A DNA stretch of 64,000 nucleotides from the NCBI GenBank assembly GCA_008107755.1, contig VIRH01000102.1, forward strand, positions 20,290 to 84,289, given 5' to 3'. The stretch comes from Rhodobacterales bacterium. GTDB lineage: Bacteria > Pseudomonadota > Alphaproteobacteria > Rhizobiales > Stappiaceae. Shown here piece after piece: positions 7,441-16,047 of this stretch. The translations under genes and the position numbers were made by a program. How positions within the stretch are numbered: position 1 is the first letter of the stretch; each line of letters opens with the position of its first letter. Under the pieces are notes generated by a model. The model did not search any database, had not been told where the DNA came from, and saw nothing but the letters and a program-made list of their open reading frames with translations.

Positions 7441-9330
7441 TTGCGGGTGTTCTTCGCAAAGCCTTTTCTGGCACATCTCGTAGACAGGTATTTTCGCCCG
7501 TTCGAGGATCACATCAAGCCGCTGGAGCTTCCCGTTACGCCCCTTCCTGACGAGGGGCCGCTTCAGCTCGTCTGGCATTTCGCGAAAATGTTCCGGACGC
7601 AGCTCATCATCGTTTCGCTTCTGGCCATGGCCGCAGCGGGGCTGGGGATCGCCGGCATCTGGGCAATTGCCTATGTGGTCGACGGGGTCACGGATTTTGG
7701 TGTCCGCGCGTTCCTGACCCAAAACACCTGGATGCTTGCCGGCATTTTCCTGCTCTTCGTGATCATCGACCCGCTGGTGTTTCTTCTGCGCCAGACGTTT
7801 TCCTTCCAGACGGTCCGCATCCTGTTGCCCGCCGCAATGAGATGGCAGGCGCACAAGGCCGTCGAGGCTCAGGATCTTGCGTTTTTCGAGGATACGTTCG
7901 CCGGCCAGGTGGCGTCGCGGATCGCGCAGGTGACCATGTCGGTCCACCGGCAGATGATGCTTGCCATCGAAACGATACCCTACCTCGTGGTTCAGTTCGG
8001 CGGATCTTTCTTTCTGCTGCTGGCGCTGGCCTGGCCGCTCGCCATCCCGGTTCTGCTGTGGATCGCCGCCAACACGCTGGTGGCATGGCTCGCCATTCCG
8101 GCCTACCTGGAACGATCCGCCAAGGTGGCTGCAGCGAACTCGCGGGCGACCGGTGCAATGACCGACGTCTACTCGAACATCGCGATGGTGAAGCTCTTCG
8201 CTGCCGAGGATTCCGAAGCCGGCGCGATCCGCAAGGTGATCGGCGAGACGATCGACACCCGCCACAGTGAGAACCGCTCCTACATTCTCACGGACAGCGC
8301 CGTCCATTTTCTGAACGTTCTGCTGGTCCTTGCCGTCGTCGTCATCGGCTTCATCGGCATGATGGGTGAGTGGGTGACGATCGGCGATTTCGTGGCGGCC
8401 CTCACCGTGACCCGGTCACTGGCTGCGGCTTCCTCCAGTTTCATCGGCGTCGGACAATCCATCACAAGCACGCTTGGAACGATCAAGGACGCGATGCCGA
8501 TCATGACAAGCCGCCCGGAAATCGAGGATGCGCCTGCGGCAAGGGCCCTTGCCGTCGACCAGGGCGAAATCCGCTTCAAGGACGTGGCCTTTGCCTACCG
8601 GAAGGAGGGGCCGCCGGTTCTAGAGCGTTTAGACCTGACGATCCGTCCCGGTGAACGCATCGGTCTGGTCGGACTATCCGGCGCGGGAAAATCCACCGTG
8701 ATTTCGCTGCTCATGCGCCTTCGGGATGTTTCCGGCGGGTCGATCCTGATCGATGGCCAGGACGTGCGCGAGGTGACGCAGGCCTCGCTCCGCAGCAGCA
8801 TTGGTGTCGTGACACAGGATATCTCGCTCCTCAACCGGTCCATCCGCGACAACATCCGTTATGGCAAGCCCGAGGCGAGCGACGAGCAGATCAGGGAGAT
8901 CGCCCGCGCTGCCGAAGCGCTTGCCTTCATTGAGGAGCAAAAGGACAGCAAGGGGCGTCGAGGCCTTGATGCTCATGTGGGCGACCGGGGCGTCAAGTTG
9001 TCGGGTGGTCAGCGCCAGCGCATCTCCATTGCCCGGGTTCTTCTGAAGGATGCACCGATCCTTATTCTGGACGAGGCGACTTCCGCCCTCGACAGCGAGG
9101 CCGAACTTGCCATCCAGCACAACCTCTCGCGCATGATGGAAGGCCGCACGACGCTTGCCGTCGCCCACCGACTGTCGACCATCGCCGCGATGGACAGGCT
9201 TGTCGTCATGGATGGCGGCCGCATCGTGGAGGAGGGCAGTCACCGGGAGCTTCTGGAGAAAGGCGGGCTCTACGCCACGCTCTGGGAGCGCCAGTCCGGT
9301 GGTTTTCTCGCCCTTGACGCAGCTGAATAA
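7441..9330 (+). CDS. ABC transporter, fused permease/ATP-binding exporter
   Basis: A 629-residue half-transporter of the MsbA/ATM class: six membrane helices in the first ~340 residues, then a nucleotide-binding domain with Walker A GLSGAGKST (~412), signature LSGGQRQR (~520), Walker B ILILDEATSALD (~542) and the H-loop AVAHRLST. It would act as a homodimeric exporter. The start used is TTG at 7441, with AAGGGAGAG immediately before; a GTG two codons later is an alternative. It follows the cysteine-cluster regulator by 21 bases and is likely co-transcribed. If the regulator senses Fe-S or redox state, export of a thiol or metal-related compound (as with ATM-type exporters) is a guess only. 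Confidence 0.9.
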   Translation: MRVFFAKPFLAHLVDRYFRPFEDHIKPLELPVTPLPDEGPLQLVWHFAKMFRTQLIIVSLLAMAAAGLGIAGIWAIAYVVDGVTDFGVRAFLTQNTWMLAGIFLLFVIIDPLVFLLRQTFSFQTVRILLPAAMRWQAHKAVEAQDLAFFEDTFAGQVASRIAQVTMSVHRQMMLAIETIPYLVVQFGGSFFLLLALAWPLAIPVLLWIAANTLVAWLAIPAYLERSAKVAAANSRATGAMTDVYSNIAMVKLFAAEDSEAGAIRKVIGETIDTRHSENRSYILTDSAVHFLNVLLVLAVVVIGFIGMMGEWVTIGDFVAALTVTRSLAAASSSFIGVGQSITSTLGTIKDAMPIMTSRPEIEDAPAARALAVDQGEIRFKDVAFAYRKEGPPVLERLDLTIRPGERIGLVGLSGAGKSTVISLLMRLRDVSGGSILIDGQDVREVTQASLRSSIGVVTQDISLLNRSIRDNIRYGKPEASDEQIREIARAAEALAFIEEQKDSKGRRGLDAHVGDRGVKLSGGQRQRISIARVLLKDAPILILDEATSALDSEAELAIQHNLSRMMEGRTTLAVAHRLSTIAAMDRLVVMDGGRIVEEGSHRELLEKGGLYATLWERQSGGFLALDAAE

Positions 9331-9378
9331 TCGGACGCCGACGCGCAGATCGACCGCCGAGGATCCGCAAACACCCTG

Positions 9379-9407
9379 TTGATTTCACGAAACCCGGATG
9401 ACAATAC
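9379..9407 (+). promoter_or_regulatory. Candidate sigma70 promoter giving a leaderless mRNA
   Basis: TTGATT (9379-9384), a 17-base spacer and CAATAC (9402-9407) precede the ATG at 9414 by six bases. The expected +1 thus falls on or next to the start codon. No SD sequence lies in front of that ATG (CTCCACG). Leaderless translation of the XRE gene would follow. Confidence 0.35.
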
Positions 9408-9413
9408 TCCACG

Positions 9414-10262
9414 ATGGACAAGAGAAACCGCGCCGAAATCTTCCGTGAACGCCTGGCCGATGCGCTGCGCAGCCGGGACATGAACCGCAGTGATCTGGCG
9501 CGGAATGCCAGTCTGGACCGCTCGACCGTTTCCCAGCTGCTGTCGGAAGATGCGCCCCGGCTCCCCAACGGACAGGCACTGGCCGCGATCGCAACGGCGC
9601 TTGGGGTATCGTCCGACTGGTTGTTGGGCCTGTCGACACACCGGGGAGCGGCGGCTGAAATTCTTGATGAGGCGGTGCAGGTCGCCGAAACCGAGCGCCA
9701 TCCGGTCGATGAACATCTGCTGGCCTGGTTTCGGGATGCAGCCGGCTTCAAGATCAGGCATGTCCCCGCCAATCTGCCGGATGTTCTGAAGACCGACACC
9801 GTGCTGGCCTATGAGTATGCCGGCGAGACGCTGCGGACTGCCGGCCAGGCAATCACGGGTACCCGTGATCAGCGCGCGCTTCTGGTGAGGGCTGAATCCG
9901 ACATGGAAATCGCCCTGTCAAAGGAGGCTCTGGAGGGCTTCGCGAGAGGTGAGGGCATGTGGTCGGGCCTGACAGCCGACGAGCGGCGTACGCAGCTCGA
10001 AGCCATGGGTCAGACCTTGACGGATCTCTATCCAACTCTGCGGCTGCATCTCTTCGGCGCCAGCGACCGCTTTTCGGCGCCTTTCACCGTTTTCGGCCAG
10101 AAGTGGGCCGCCCTCTATCTCGGGCAGCGCTATCTGGCCTTTTCCAATACGCGCCACGTACAGTTGTTTGCCGGTCATTTCGATGACCTTGTCAGGCACG
10201 CGACGGTGCGGTCGCATGAGGCCGGCGAGTTCGCAATGCGTCTCGCCGACGGGATTGCCTAG
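9414..10262 (+). CDS. XRE-family transcriptional regulator with C-terminal effector domain
   Basis: A 282-residue protein. Residues ~10-70 form a Cro/cI-type helix-turn-helix (MNRSDLARNASLDRSTVSQL, then a GVSSDWLLGLS tail). The remaining ~200 residues form a domain I do not recognise by name, probably ligand- or signal-binding, with LYLGQRYLAFSNTRHVQLFAGHFD near the end. There is no SD before the ATG and the likely -10 box is very close. The stop codon shares the palindrome CTAG with the stop of the convergent glutamate-synthase-like gene, so the two genes overlap by four bases tail to tail. Targets are unknown. Confidence 0.8.
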   Translation: MDKRNRAEIFRERLADALRSRDMNRSDLARNASLDRSTVSQLLSEDAPRLPNGQALAAIATALGVSSDWLLGLSTHRGAAAEILDEAVQVAETERHPVDEHLLAWFRDAAGFKIRHVPANLPDVLKTDTVLAYEYAGETLRTAGQAITGTRDQRALLVRAESDMEIALSKEALEGFARGEGMWSGLTADERRTQLEAMGQTLTDLYPTLRLHLFGASDRFSAPFTVFGQKWAALYLGQRYLAFSNTRHVQLFAGHFDDLVRHATVRSHEAGEFAMRLADGIA

Positions 10263-11905
10263 TGGTGCTGCTTGTGGTGCCGCAGCGCCCGAGCATTTTC
10301 CAGCGTCTTTGCCGGCTCGAAGCTGTCGGCCGAGGCCATGTGCCAGTAGGTGGAATAGCCCGGAATGTCGTGGACGTTGTCCAGAAGGTCGCCCTTCTTA
10401 AGCCACGTCATGGCCGCGCTCGCCGGCTGGCTTTCCCGCATGCCTTCGCGAATGAAGAAGTGCTCCGCCCGAAACTCGCTCGGATGCGTCAGTCCTGAGG
10501 CCGCGGTAAAGGCTTCCAGCGCCTTGATCGTATTGCGGTGGAAATTCGCAACGCGTTCCGCCTTGTCCGGCACCACCAGCGCCTTCTGGCGGCGCTCGTC
10601 CTGTGTGGCGACACCCGTCGGGCAGCGGTTGGTGTGACAGCTTTGGGACTGGATGCATCCGACGGCGAACATGAAGCCGCGGGCAGAATTCATCCAGTCG
10701 GCGCCAAGCGCCATGGAGCTGGCAATGTCGAAAGCGCTGATCAGCTTGCCGCTGGCGCCAACCTTGATCTCGTCCCGCAGGGCCGTACCGACAAGGCAAT
10801 TGTGAACGAAGGCGAGGCCCTGGCGCAGGGGGGTGCCGAGGCGGTTGGCGAATTCGATGGGCGCCGCGCCCGTGCCGCCTTCGCTTCCGTCCACCACGAT
10901 GAAGTCCGGCTTCATGCCGGTTTTCAGCATCGCCTTGACGATGGCCATGAATTCCCAGCGGTGCCCGACGCAAAGCTTGAAGCCAACCGGTTTGCCGTCG
11001 GAAAGCTCGCGCAGGGTCTCGATAAACTGCAGAAGCTCGATCGGGTTGGAAAAGGCGCTGTGCGACGCAGGCGAGATACAGTCCGAGCCGACCGGAACGC
11101 CGCGTGCTTCAGCGATCTCTTCGCTCACCTTCTCGCCCGGTAGCATTCCGCCATGACCGGGTTTTGCGCCCTGGCTGAGCTTGATCTCGATCATCTTGAC
11201 CTGGGGATTGGCCGCCTGTTCCCGGAATTTGTCAGGATCGAACTTTCCGTCATCGGTTCTGCAGCCGAAATAACCGCTGCCGAGTTCCCAGACGAGATCA
11301 CCGCCGCCCTGCCTGTGATAGCGCGAGATGCTGCCTTCGCCGGTGTCGTGATAGAAACCGCCGGCTTTTGCACCCTTGTTCAGGGCCAGGATCGCGTTGG
11401 CGGACAGGGAGCCGAAGCTCATTGCGGAGATATTGTAGAGCGATGCGGAATAGGGATGCTTGCACTCCGGTCCGCCGATGGTGACACGCAGGTCCTCGTC
11501 ATTTTCCGGTTTCGGGCGGATGGAGTGGTTCACCCAGCCGTAGGTCGCACCGTACACATCCAGTTCCGTACCGAACGCCAGAACGTCCTCGATGTTCTTT
11601 GCCCTGTCATAGGCCATCGACCTGAGTTCCCGCGAGAACGGGCGTCCGTCGTGATTGCTTTCGAAAAAATACTGGCGCAGTTCCGGGCGAAAGGACTCGA
11701 ACAGGAAGCGAAAATGCCCCGTCACCGGATAGTTGCGCAGGATCGCGTGCTTCTGCTGGCGAAGGTCGAAACAGCCGACGAGGGCAAGAGCGCCGAAAAT
11801 CAGGAACGGCCAGATGAAATGTCCGCTTGCGGTCAGCATCAGGACAAGGCTGATCAGCGCAAGGATGATACAGGCAAAAAGGACAGTGAAACGGTTGAAC
11901 AACAC
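10259..11905 (-). CDS. Membrane-anchored FMN-binding glutamate synthase family protein
   Basis: A 548-residue protein with two N-terminal transmembrane helices (to about residue 48) and then the FMN-binding TIM-barrel of glutamate synthase domain 2: ISAMSFGSLS, GEGSIS, IKLSQGAKPGHGGMLPG, DGSEGGTGAAP and the cluster motif C-x5-C-x4-C in CIQSQSCHTNRCPTGVATQ. It lacks the glutaminase and GXGXG domains of GltB, so it cannot be a full glutamate synthase. Proteins of this kind are widespread; their physiological reaction is not settled. It lies 125 bases downstream of the glycosyltransferase gene on the same strand. Confidence 0.9.
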   Translation of the reverse strand: MLFNRFTVLFACIILALISLVLMLTASGHFIWPFLIFGALALVGCFDLRQQKHAILRNYPVTGHFRFLFESFRPELRQYFFESNHDGRPFSRELRSMAYDRAKNIEDVLAFGTELDVYGATYGWVNHSIRPKPENDEDLRVTIGGPECKHPYSASLYNISAMSFGSLSANAILALNKGAKAGGFYHDTGEGSISRYHRQGGGDLVWELGSGYFGCRTDDGKFDPDKFREQAANPQVKMIEIKLSQGAKPGHGGMLPGEKVSEEIAEARGVPVGSDCISPASHSAFSNPIELLQFIETLRELSDGKPVGFKLCVGHRWEFMAIVKAMLKTGMKPDFIVVDGSEGGTGAAPIEFANRLGTPLRQGLAFVHNCLVGTALRDEIKVGASGKLISAFDIASSMALGADWMNSARGFMFAVGCIQSQSCHTNRCPTGVATQDERRQKALVVPDKAERVANFHRNTIKALEAFTAASGLTHPSEFRAEHFFIREGMRESQPASAAMTWLKKGDLLDNVHDIPGYSTYWHMASADSFEPAKTLENARALRHHKQHH

Positions 11906-12030
11906 GGGCGGGCGACTCCTCTCCAGGCGCGGCTGGGCGTAGTTTTGTCAGGCCGGACCGTAAAAGGAAAGGTATAACGCGAGGTTTCAATACCTTGGCG
12001 AACATTATCGTCGGTAGAAAGAGGTCGCTG

Positions 12031-13326
12031 TCAGGCGCTGAGCCTGCTTTCCAGCAGGGCCATCACCCGCTCGGCTGTCCCGGCTGCCGCGGGTTCTCCG
12101 GCCATGATCGTCGCGGTCCGTTCGGCTGCTTGCTGGAAGGAGCCGTCTTCCAATGCCCCTAGCGCGGTGGCGAGGCGTTCGACTGTCAGTGTCTTTTGCT
12201 TCAATGGTGCCGGGCCGGCCCCGATCGCATGGACGCGCGCGCCCCAGAAATGCTGGTCGGCGAAAACCGGACAGACCAGCGATGGCTTGCCCCAGCGCAG
12301 GGCTTCATGGGTCGTGCCGGCGCCGCCGTGATGAACGACGGCGCTGCATCTGGGAAAGAGCCAGGAGTGGGGGGCTTTTGCGAGATGAAACACGCGAGCT
12401 TCCGTTTCAGGCGCGGCACTCTCGTTCGAAAGTCCTCCCCAGCCGCTTGATACGACGGCTCTTTGTCCGGTGAGTGAGAGAGCGTCCAGAAGCAGACGCG
12501 TCAGCGCCTTCGGATCGCGGCTCGGCATGGAGCCGAAGCCGAGATAGACCGGCGGGGGACCTGTTTCCAGAAAAGCGCCAAGAGCCGTGTCTGGCTGATA
12601 GTCCCGCACAGGTTCGGTGAACCAGTAGCCGCAAATCTCTTCATCTTCCGGCCAGTCCTCAGGTCTCGGGACAAGGGCGCGCGAGTATGCGTGCAGGCAA
12701 GGCGCTCTCGCGCCGTACGGCATGTGCCCGTCCAGAAGCGAGCCGGGCATATCCTTTTCAGCCCGGGCCTTGGCCTTCACCGGCTTGTGGATCGCCCCGA
12801 GGCCGGCTTCCATGAGTTTGCGGGTCAGGAAATAGCTTTTACGGTTCAGAAAACCGCCGAGATCTGGAAGATCGAAGAGCGCGGGCGCAAACGCCCGCGT
12901 CGGCTCGCTGACAGGCTGCAATTCGGTGGGAAGGCAAGGAACGTTCAGGCGTCGGGCGACCAGCGTCATGACGGTCGCCTTCAGATTGAAGAGGATCAGG
13001 TCCGGACGTTCATCGAGGCCGATCTGCCACAGGGTCTCGGCAACGTTTCTTTGAAGGTCAATGCTCTTTCTTGCCGACGCAACGATTCCCCGAACGGAAA
13101 ACAGCGCCTTGCGAAGGTCACTATCGCGCAGCAGCGCCTCGTAGTCGATCGGCAGTGGCCGTGCGCTTGCTCCCGCCTTTTCGATCATGCCCCGAAAGCC
13201 TTCGCCGGTCGCGATAACCACGTCGGCGTCATGCCTCACAAGTTCCGAAGCAAGGGCAACATAGGGCTGCACGTCGCCGCGCGTGCCGAGCGTTGCAATC
13301 ATTATCTTCTGTCGAGATCCGATCAT
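12031..13326 (-). CDS. UGT/MGT-type glycosyltransferase (GT1 family)
   Basis: About 431 residues from the ATG at 13326. An upstream in-frame start at 13365 and a downstream one at 13302 are possible, since no strong SD decides. The N-terminus MIATLGTRGDVQPYVALASEL is the acceptor-side signature of sterol-glucosyltransferase/macrolide-glycosyltransferase-like enzymes. The C-terminal half has VYLGFGSMPS and the donor motif CSAVVHHGGAGTTHEALRWG followed by PVFADQHFWG. It would move a sugar from a nucleotide-sugar donor to a lipid or hydrophobic acceptor. Neither partner can be read from the sequence. It precedes the glutamate-synthase-like gene on the same strand. Confidence 0.88.
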   Translation of the reverse strand: MIGSRQKIMIATLGTRGDVQPYVALASELVRHDADVVIATGEGFRGMIEKAGASARPLPIDYEALLRDSDLRKALFSVRGIVASARKSIDLQRNVAETLWQIGLDERPDLILFNLKATVMTLVARRLNVPCLPTELQPVSEPTRAFAPALFDLPDLGGFLNRKSYFLTRKLMEAGLGAIHKPVKAKARAEKDMPGSLLDGHMPYGARAPCLHAYSRALVPRPEDWPEDEEICGYWFTEPVRDYQPDTALGAFLETGPPPVYLGFGSMPSRDPKALTRLLLDALSLTGQRAVVSSGWGGLSNESAAPETEARVFHLAKAPHSWLFPRCSAVVHHGGAGTTHEALRWGKPSLVCPVFADQHFWGARVHAIGAGPAPLKQKTLTVERLATALGALEDGSFQQAAERTATIMAGEPAAAGTAERVMALLESRLSA

Positions 13327-13470
13327 ACTGGAACATGCCTGCCAGAGCGTGAGGGAAAGGAGCAAGACAACCGGTCCGGGATGGCTTTTCCATGTTTGAT
13401 TGCAAGCGGGCGCGCGATCTCATAACTCTCGACGGACTGATACCCTTTGCCGAACTGACCGGAGATCCCA

Positions 13471-13896
13471 ATGCTGAACACGTTTTCGATCCGAACGCAG
13501 GGGCAGGGCCTTTATGAGTTCACGCGAACCGTCGGCAGTTGGCTGGCAGAAGAGGGCGCAGGCGACGGGCTTTTGACCCTCTTCGTTCGCCATACCTCCT
13601 GTTCGCTGCTCATTCAGGAGAACGCCGATCCGGACGTTCAGGTAGACCTGAAAGCGTTTTTTGAGCGTCTCGTCCCACCGAGCGACCATCCCTCGATGAG
13701 TTATCTCGTCCACACCTATGAAGGGCCGGACGACATGCCGGCCCATATCAAGTCGGCGATCATGCCGGTTTCCCTGTCGATCCCCGTCTCGGGCGGGGCG
13801 ATGACGCTCGGAACCTGGCAGGGGATCTATCTGGTCGAACACCGTCTCCGCCCCCATCAGCGCCAGGTGGCCGCGCATTTCATGCCGGACAGATAG
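13471..13896 (+). CDS. YjbQ family protein (secondary thiamine-phosphate synthase-like)
   Basis: A 141-residue protein of the UPF0047/YjbQ family with the conserved LFVRHTSCSLLIQENADP, then MPAHIKSAIM and GTWQGIYLVEHR. It has a good SD (CCGGAGATCCCA) before ATG. E. coli YjbQ has weak thiamine-phosphate synthase activity, whereas the true physiological role of the family is not settled. No thiamine gene or TPP riboswitch is nearby, so a role in thiamine synthesis is not supported by context. Confidence 0.88.
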   Translation: MLNTFSIRTQGQGLYEFTRTVGSWLAEEGAGDGLLTLFVRHTSCSLLIQENADPDVQVDLKAFFERLVPPSDHPSMSYLVHTYEGPDDMPAHIKSAIMPVSLSIPVSGGAMTLGTWQGIYLVEHRLRPHQRQVAAHFMPDR

Positions 13897-13942
13897 TGGG
13901 CATGAACCCGTAGAGAGCTCTTTGATTTCATTAAGATTTTTT

Positions 13943-13972
13943 GGAAAAATGTGATATCACGTCACATTTTCC
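13943..13972. terminator. A/T-flanked inverted repeat between convergent genes (bidirectional terminator candidate)
   Basis: GGAAAAATGTGA (13943-13954) and TCACATTTTCC (13962-13972) form a dyad with one bulged A around the 7-base spacer TATCACG. It sits between the 3' ends of yjbQ and the SDR gene. The A-tract/stem/T-tract layout works as a terminator in both directions. The arms also resemble a CRP-like half-site pair, but the spacer is 7 rather than 6 bases. Confidence 0.5.
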
Positions 13973-13997
13973 TGACCATGTCGTGATCCGCACCGGT

Positions 13998-14750
13998 CTA
14001 CGTGCGCAGAGCCGGAAGACCGACGCCTGTGCTTTCGAAACCGCCGTCCGATGCGATGACCTGACCGGTAACGTAGCTCGCCTGCTCGGAGCACAGGAAG
14101 GCAATCACCTCGGCGATTTCCTTTTCCGAACCATAGCGGTTCAGCGGGATGGCATCGTGATAGGCGTCGATGATCTCCTGGGAATGAACGGCCATCGCCA
14201 GTTTGGTGCGCACCGGACCGGGACAAACGCAATTGGACCGGATGCCGTATTCGCCGAGTTCGGCAGCCTGCTGCCGGGTGAACTGGATGACCGCCGCCTT
14301 TGACGTGCCGTAGGCAACGCGAAGGGTCGAGGCCCGAAGTCCGGAAATGGATGCGATGTTGACGATGGCGCCGCGTGTTTCCTTCAGGGCGGGAACAGCT
14401 GCCTGCGAGACGAGGAACACCCCGTCGAGATTTGTCTCCATGACCCGCCGCCACATGGCGAAATCCGTCTGCTCGATGGGGCCGAACTCCGCAACGCCGG
14501 CATTGTTGACCAGGGCGTCCAGGCCGCCAAACTCTTCAAGGACGGCAGGAAGCGTCTGATCGACTTCCTGCGCAATCGAAACGTCGCAGAAGAAGGGGAT
14601 GGCGTGCTCCAGGTCCGATGTGGCCATCTCCAGTTCGGCGGTGTCACGGTCGAGCATTGCGACCTGCCAGCCGCGCTCGATGAGAAGCTTTGCGGTCGCC
14701 AGCCCGATCCCGCGCGCGGCACCGGTCACCAGTGCAGTTTTTCTGGTCAT
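13998..14750 (-). CDS. SDR family NAD(P)-dependent oxidoreductase
   Basis: A 250-residue classical short-chain dehydrogenase/reductase. ATG at 14750 is chosen because GGGAGGAAAC lies immediately upstream; an in-frame start four codons earlier lacks this. Motifs: TGAARGIG (cofactor glycines), NNAG, the catalytic S in NIASISG, Y-x3-K in YGTSK, and PGPVRTK. The aspartate in LDRDTAEL after the second strand suggests preference for NAD over NADP. The substrate is unknown. It lies 36 bases downstream of the secreted-protein gene on the same strand and converges on yjbQ. Confidence 0.92.
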   Translation of the reverse strand: MTRKTALVTGAARGIGLATAKLLIERGWQVAMLDRDTAELEMATSDLEHAIPFFCDVSIAQEVDQTLPAVLEEFGGLDALVNNAGVAEFGPIEQTDFAMWRRVMETNLDGVFLVSQAAVPALKETRGAIVNIASISGLRASTLRVAYGTSKAAVIQFTRQQAAELGEYGIRSNCVCPGPVRTKLAMAVHSQEIIDAYHDAIPLNRYGSEKEIAEVIAFLCSEQASYVTGQVIASDGGFESTGVGLPALRT

Positions 14751-14786
14751 GTTTCCTCCCAAAAGTGAATTCAGTCAGTGTGCCCG

Positions 14787-15239
14787 CTATCGCATGGAGA
14801 CGCACACCCTGATCGATCCTGCATTGTCGGCAAGGGCTATGTCCTTGTCGTTGATGCGGAAGGCGTAAACGCCCTCTGGATCGGGGCTGTTGACGGCAAG
14901 AGCGGCGAATTCGGCGAAAGGCACGGTCCGTCCGGCCTGGTCGCGCACCAGCATCTCGCCGAAGGCATAGGCCTGATCGAACTTGTACTGGTAGAGCGGT
15001 CCGAGTGACTGCGCCTCCGCGCCCGCGTATCCGCGCGGACCGACAGGATTGACGCGCCCCGATATGACGCTCCAGCGTCCCGCGTAGCTGACCTTGGAGA
15101 TCTTTCCTCCGGGCAGGGAGAGTTGCTGCCACCCCCGCCGCGAATCGATATCGGCGCAATAATCGGCGGCCATTGCGGGAAGGGAAGACTGCAGGAACAT
15201 GCAGATGGCGAAAGCGCCCGCCATACGGGGAAAGGGCAT
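14787..15239 (-). CDS. Secreted small protein of unknown function
   Basis: A 150-residue protein with a clear signal peptide (short basic start, hydrophobic AGAFAICMFLQSSLPAMAA, cleavage probably after AMA-A). The mature part of ~125 residues has two cysteines (near the mature N-terminus in DYCADID, and near the C-terminus in IRVCVSM) that could form a disulfide, a GYAGAEAQSLGPLYQYKFDQ segment and beta-like composition. I recognise no family. It is upstream of and probably co-transcribed with the SDR gene. Confidence 0.6.
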   Translation of the reverse strand: MPFPRMAGAFAICMFLQSSLPAMAADYCADIDSRRGWQQLSLPGGKISKVSYAGRWSVISGRVNPVGPRGYAGAEAQSLGPLYQYKFDQAYAFGEMLVRDQAGRTVPFAEFAALAVNSPDPEGVYAFRINDKDIALADNAGSIRVCVSMR

Positions 15240-15412
15240 CAGGGATCCCGTTTGATCTTTTCAGGAAGATGACCGCTTGTCTCTCGCAACGTCAAGAGGC
15301 GCCGCGCAATCCGTCTGACGCAGAGGCCGGGCCTCGCGCGATCTTCACTTGTAAAGAATGACAGGCGCACCCACATTCTGTTGTGAACGATGAGGGTCGT
15401 TCCTCCCCCACT

Positions 15413-15448
15413 GCGCCGGGCTCCCCAGGAGCTGCGGCGCTTTTTTTT
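15413..15448 (+). terminator. Strong intrinsic terminator with no gene in front
   Basis: Stem GCGCC/GGCGC plus GCTCC/GGAGC, separated by small internal bulges, around loop CCA, followed by eight T residues (15441-15448). This is a textbook Rho-independent terminator on the plus strand. The nearest plus-strand gene upstream is yjbQ, 1.5 kb away beyond two opposite-strand genes, so it probably ends a short non-coding transcript. Confidence 0.75.
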
Positions 15449-15544
15449 GTCGTTCGCGATCAGTCGGGAATTGGGCCGAAGCGGGCTTTCCAGCCGATCG
15501 GCCGACATGCCGCAAGTCGGCATTGCTAAAAATTTGATTGAGTG

Positions 15545-15575
15545 GCCCGCGCCGCCGGACGGGGACGGCGCGGGC
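15545..15575 (-). terminator. Hairpin downstream of the DUF465 gene
   Basis: GCCCGCGCCG (15545-15554) pairs perfectly with CGGCGCGGGC (15566-15575). It begins 29 bases past the DUF465 stop on the minus strand. A T-rich stretch follows only after about ten bases, so it is a plausible but non-canonical terminator. Confidence 0.45.
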
Positions 15576-15603
15576 TCTGACACCGGCCTGAAAAAGGAGG
15601 GGC

Positions 15604-15858
15604 TCAGGACCCGGTGTTTTCAGCCGCCGCGATCAGCGCAGCGATCTGATCCTTCAAATGAAGGCGTTTCTTTTTCAGCTCTTCGAGAGCTTCATCCGAC
15701 GCAGGCGAGACATCGGTTTCGATCCGGTGCACTTCGCGATTGATCTCGTGATATTCGTCGGCAAGCCGGGCGAAATGTGCATCGCCGGTTTTCAGCTTGT
15801 GAAGTGTGTCTTCCGCCTGCGGAAATTCTTCATGCAGTTCATGTGGCACGTGGCTCAT
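15604..15858 (-). CDS. DUF465 (YdcH-like) small helical protein
   Basis: An 84-residue protein from the ATG at 15858, which has an excellent SD (AAGGAGGGAAAATC). An earlier in-frame start would add 12 residues without an SD. The sequence is almost entirely helical and charged: FPQAEDTLHKLKTGDAHFARL, then a central EINREVHRIE and LKKKRLHLKDQIAALI. This is the DUF465/YdcH pattern, a short coiled-coil protein common in proteobacteria with no established function. It stands alone between a HupE-like gene and the orphan terminator region. Confidence 0.85.
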   Translation of the reverse strand: MSHVPHELHEEFPQAEDTLHKLKTGDAHFARLADEYHEINREVHRIETDVSPASDEALEELKKKRLHLKDQIAALIAAAENTGS

Positions 15859-16047
15859 GATTTTCCCTCCTTCAGAGGGGCACAAGGTGCCCACAAGTGC
15901 GCCGACGCACCTTGAGGAAAATCAATTGAACTCAAAATTGCGAGGGATAATTGCCTCTTCGGCAAGGCTGTGGCTGCACCAGGTCACTTAGGGGGAGCAG
16001 ACGAATTCCGGGCCGGCACGGGGGCGGCTCGACCGTTTTCATGCCGG

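Larger units (their letters stand above)
15240..15603. other. Intergenic region with an orphan rightward terminator and a leftward hairpin
   Basis: No protein gene is convincing here. The region lies between two leftward genes yet contains a strong rightward intrinsic terminator (15413-15448), suggesting an untranslated transcript. It also has a 10-bp perfect hairpin (15545-15575) placed just after the stop of the DUF465 gene. Confidence 0.5.

Noticed and set aside
10259..10262. Four-base tail-to-tail overlap through CTAG
   Set aside because: A shared palindromic stop between convergent genes is neat but common enough to need no special explanation.
13471..13896. A thiamine operon or TPP riboswitch around yjbQ
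   Set aside because: No THI-box pattern and no thiamine genes were found nearby.
13951..13960. GTGATATCAC as a stand-alone operator
   Set aside because: It is part of the larger dyad between two convergent 3' ends, where a terminator is the simpler explanation.
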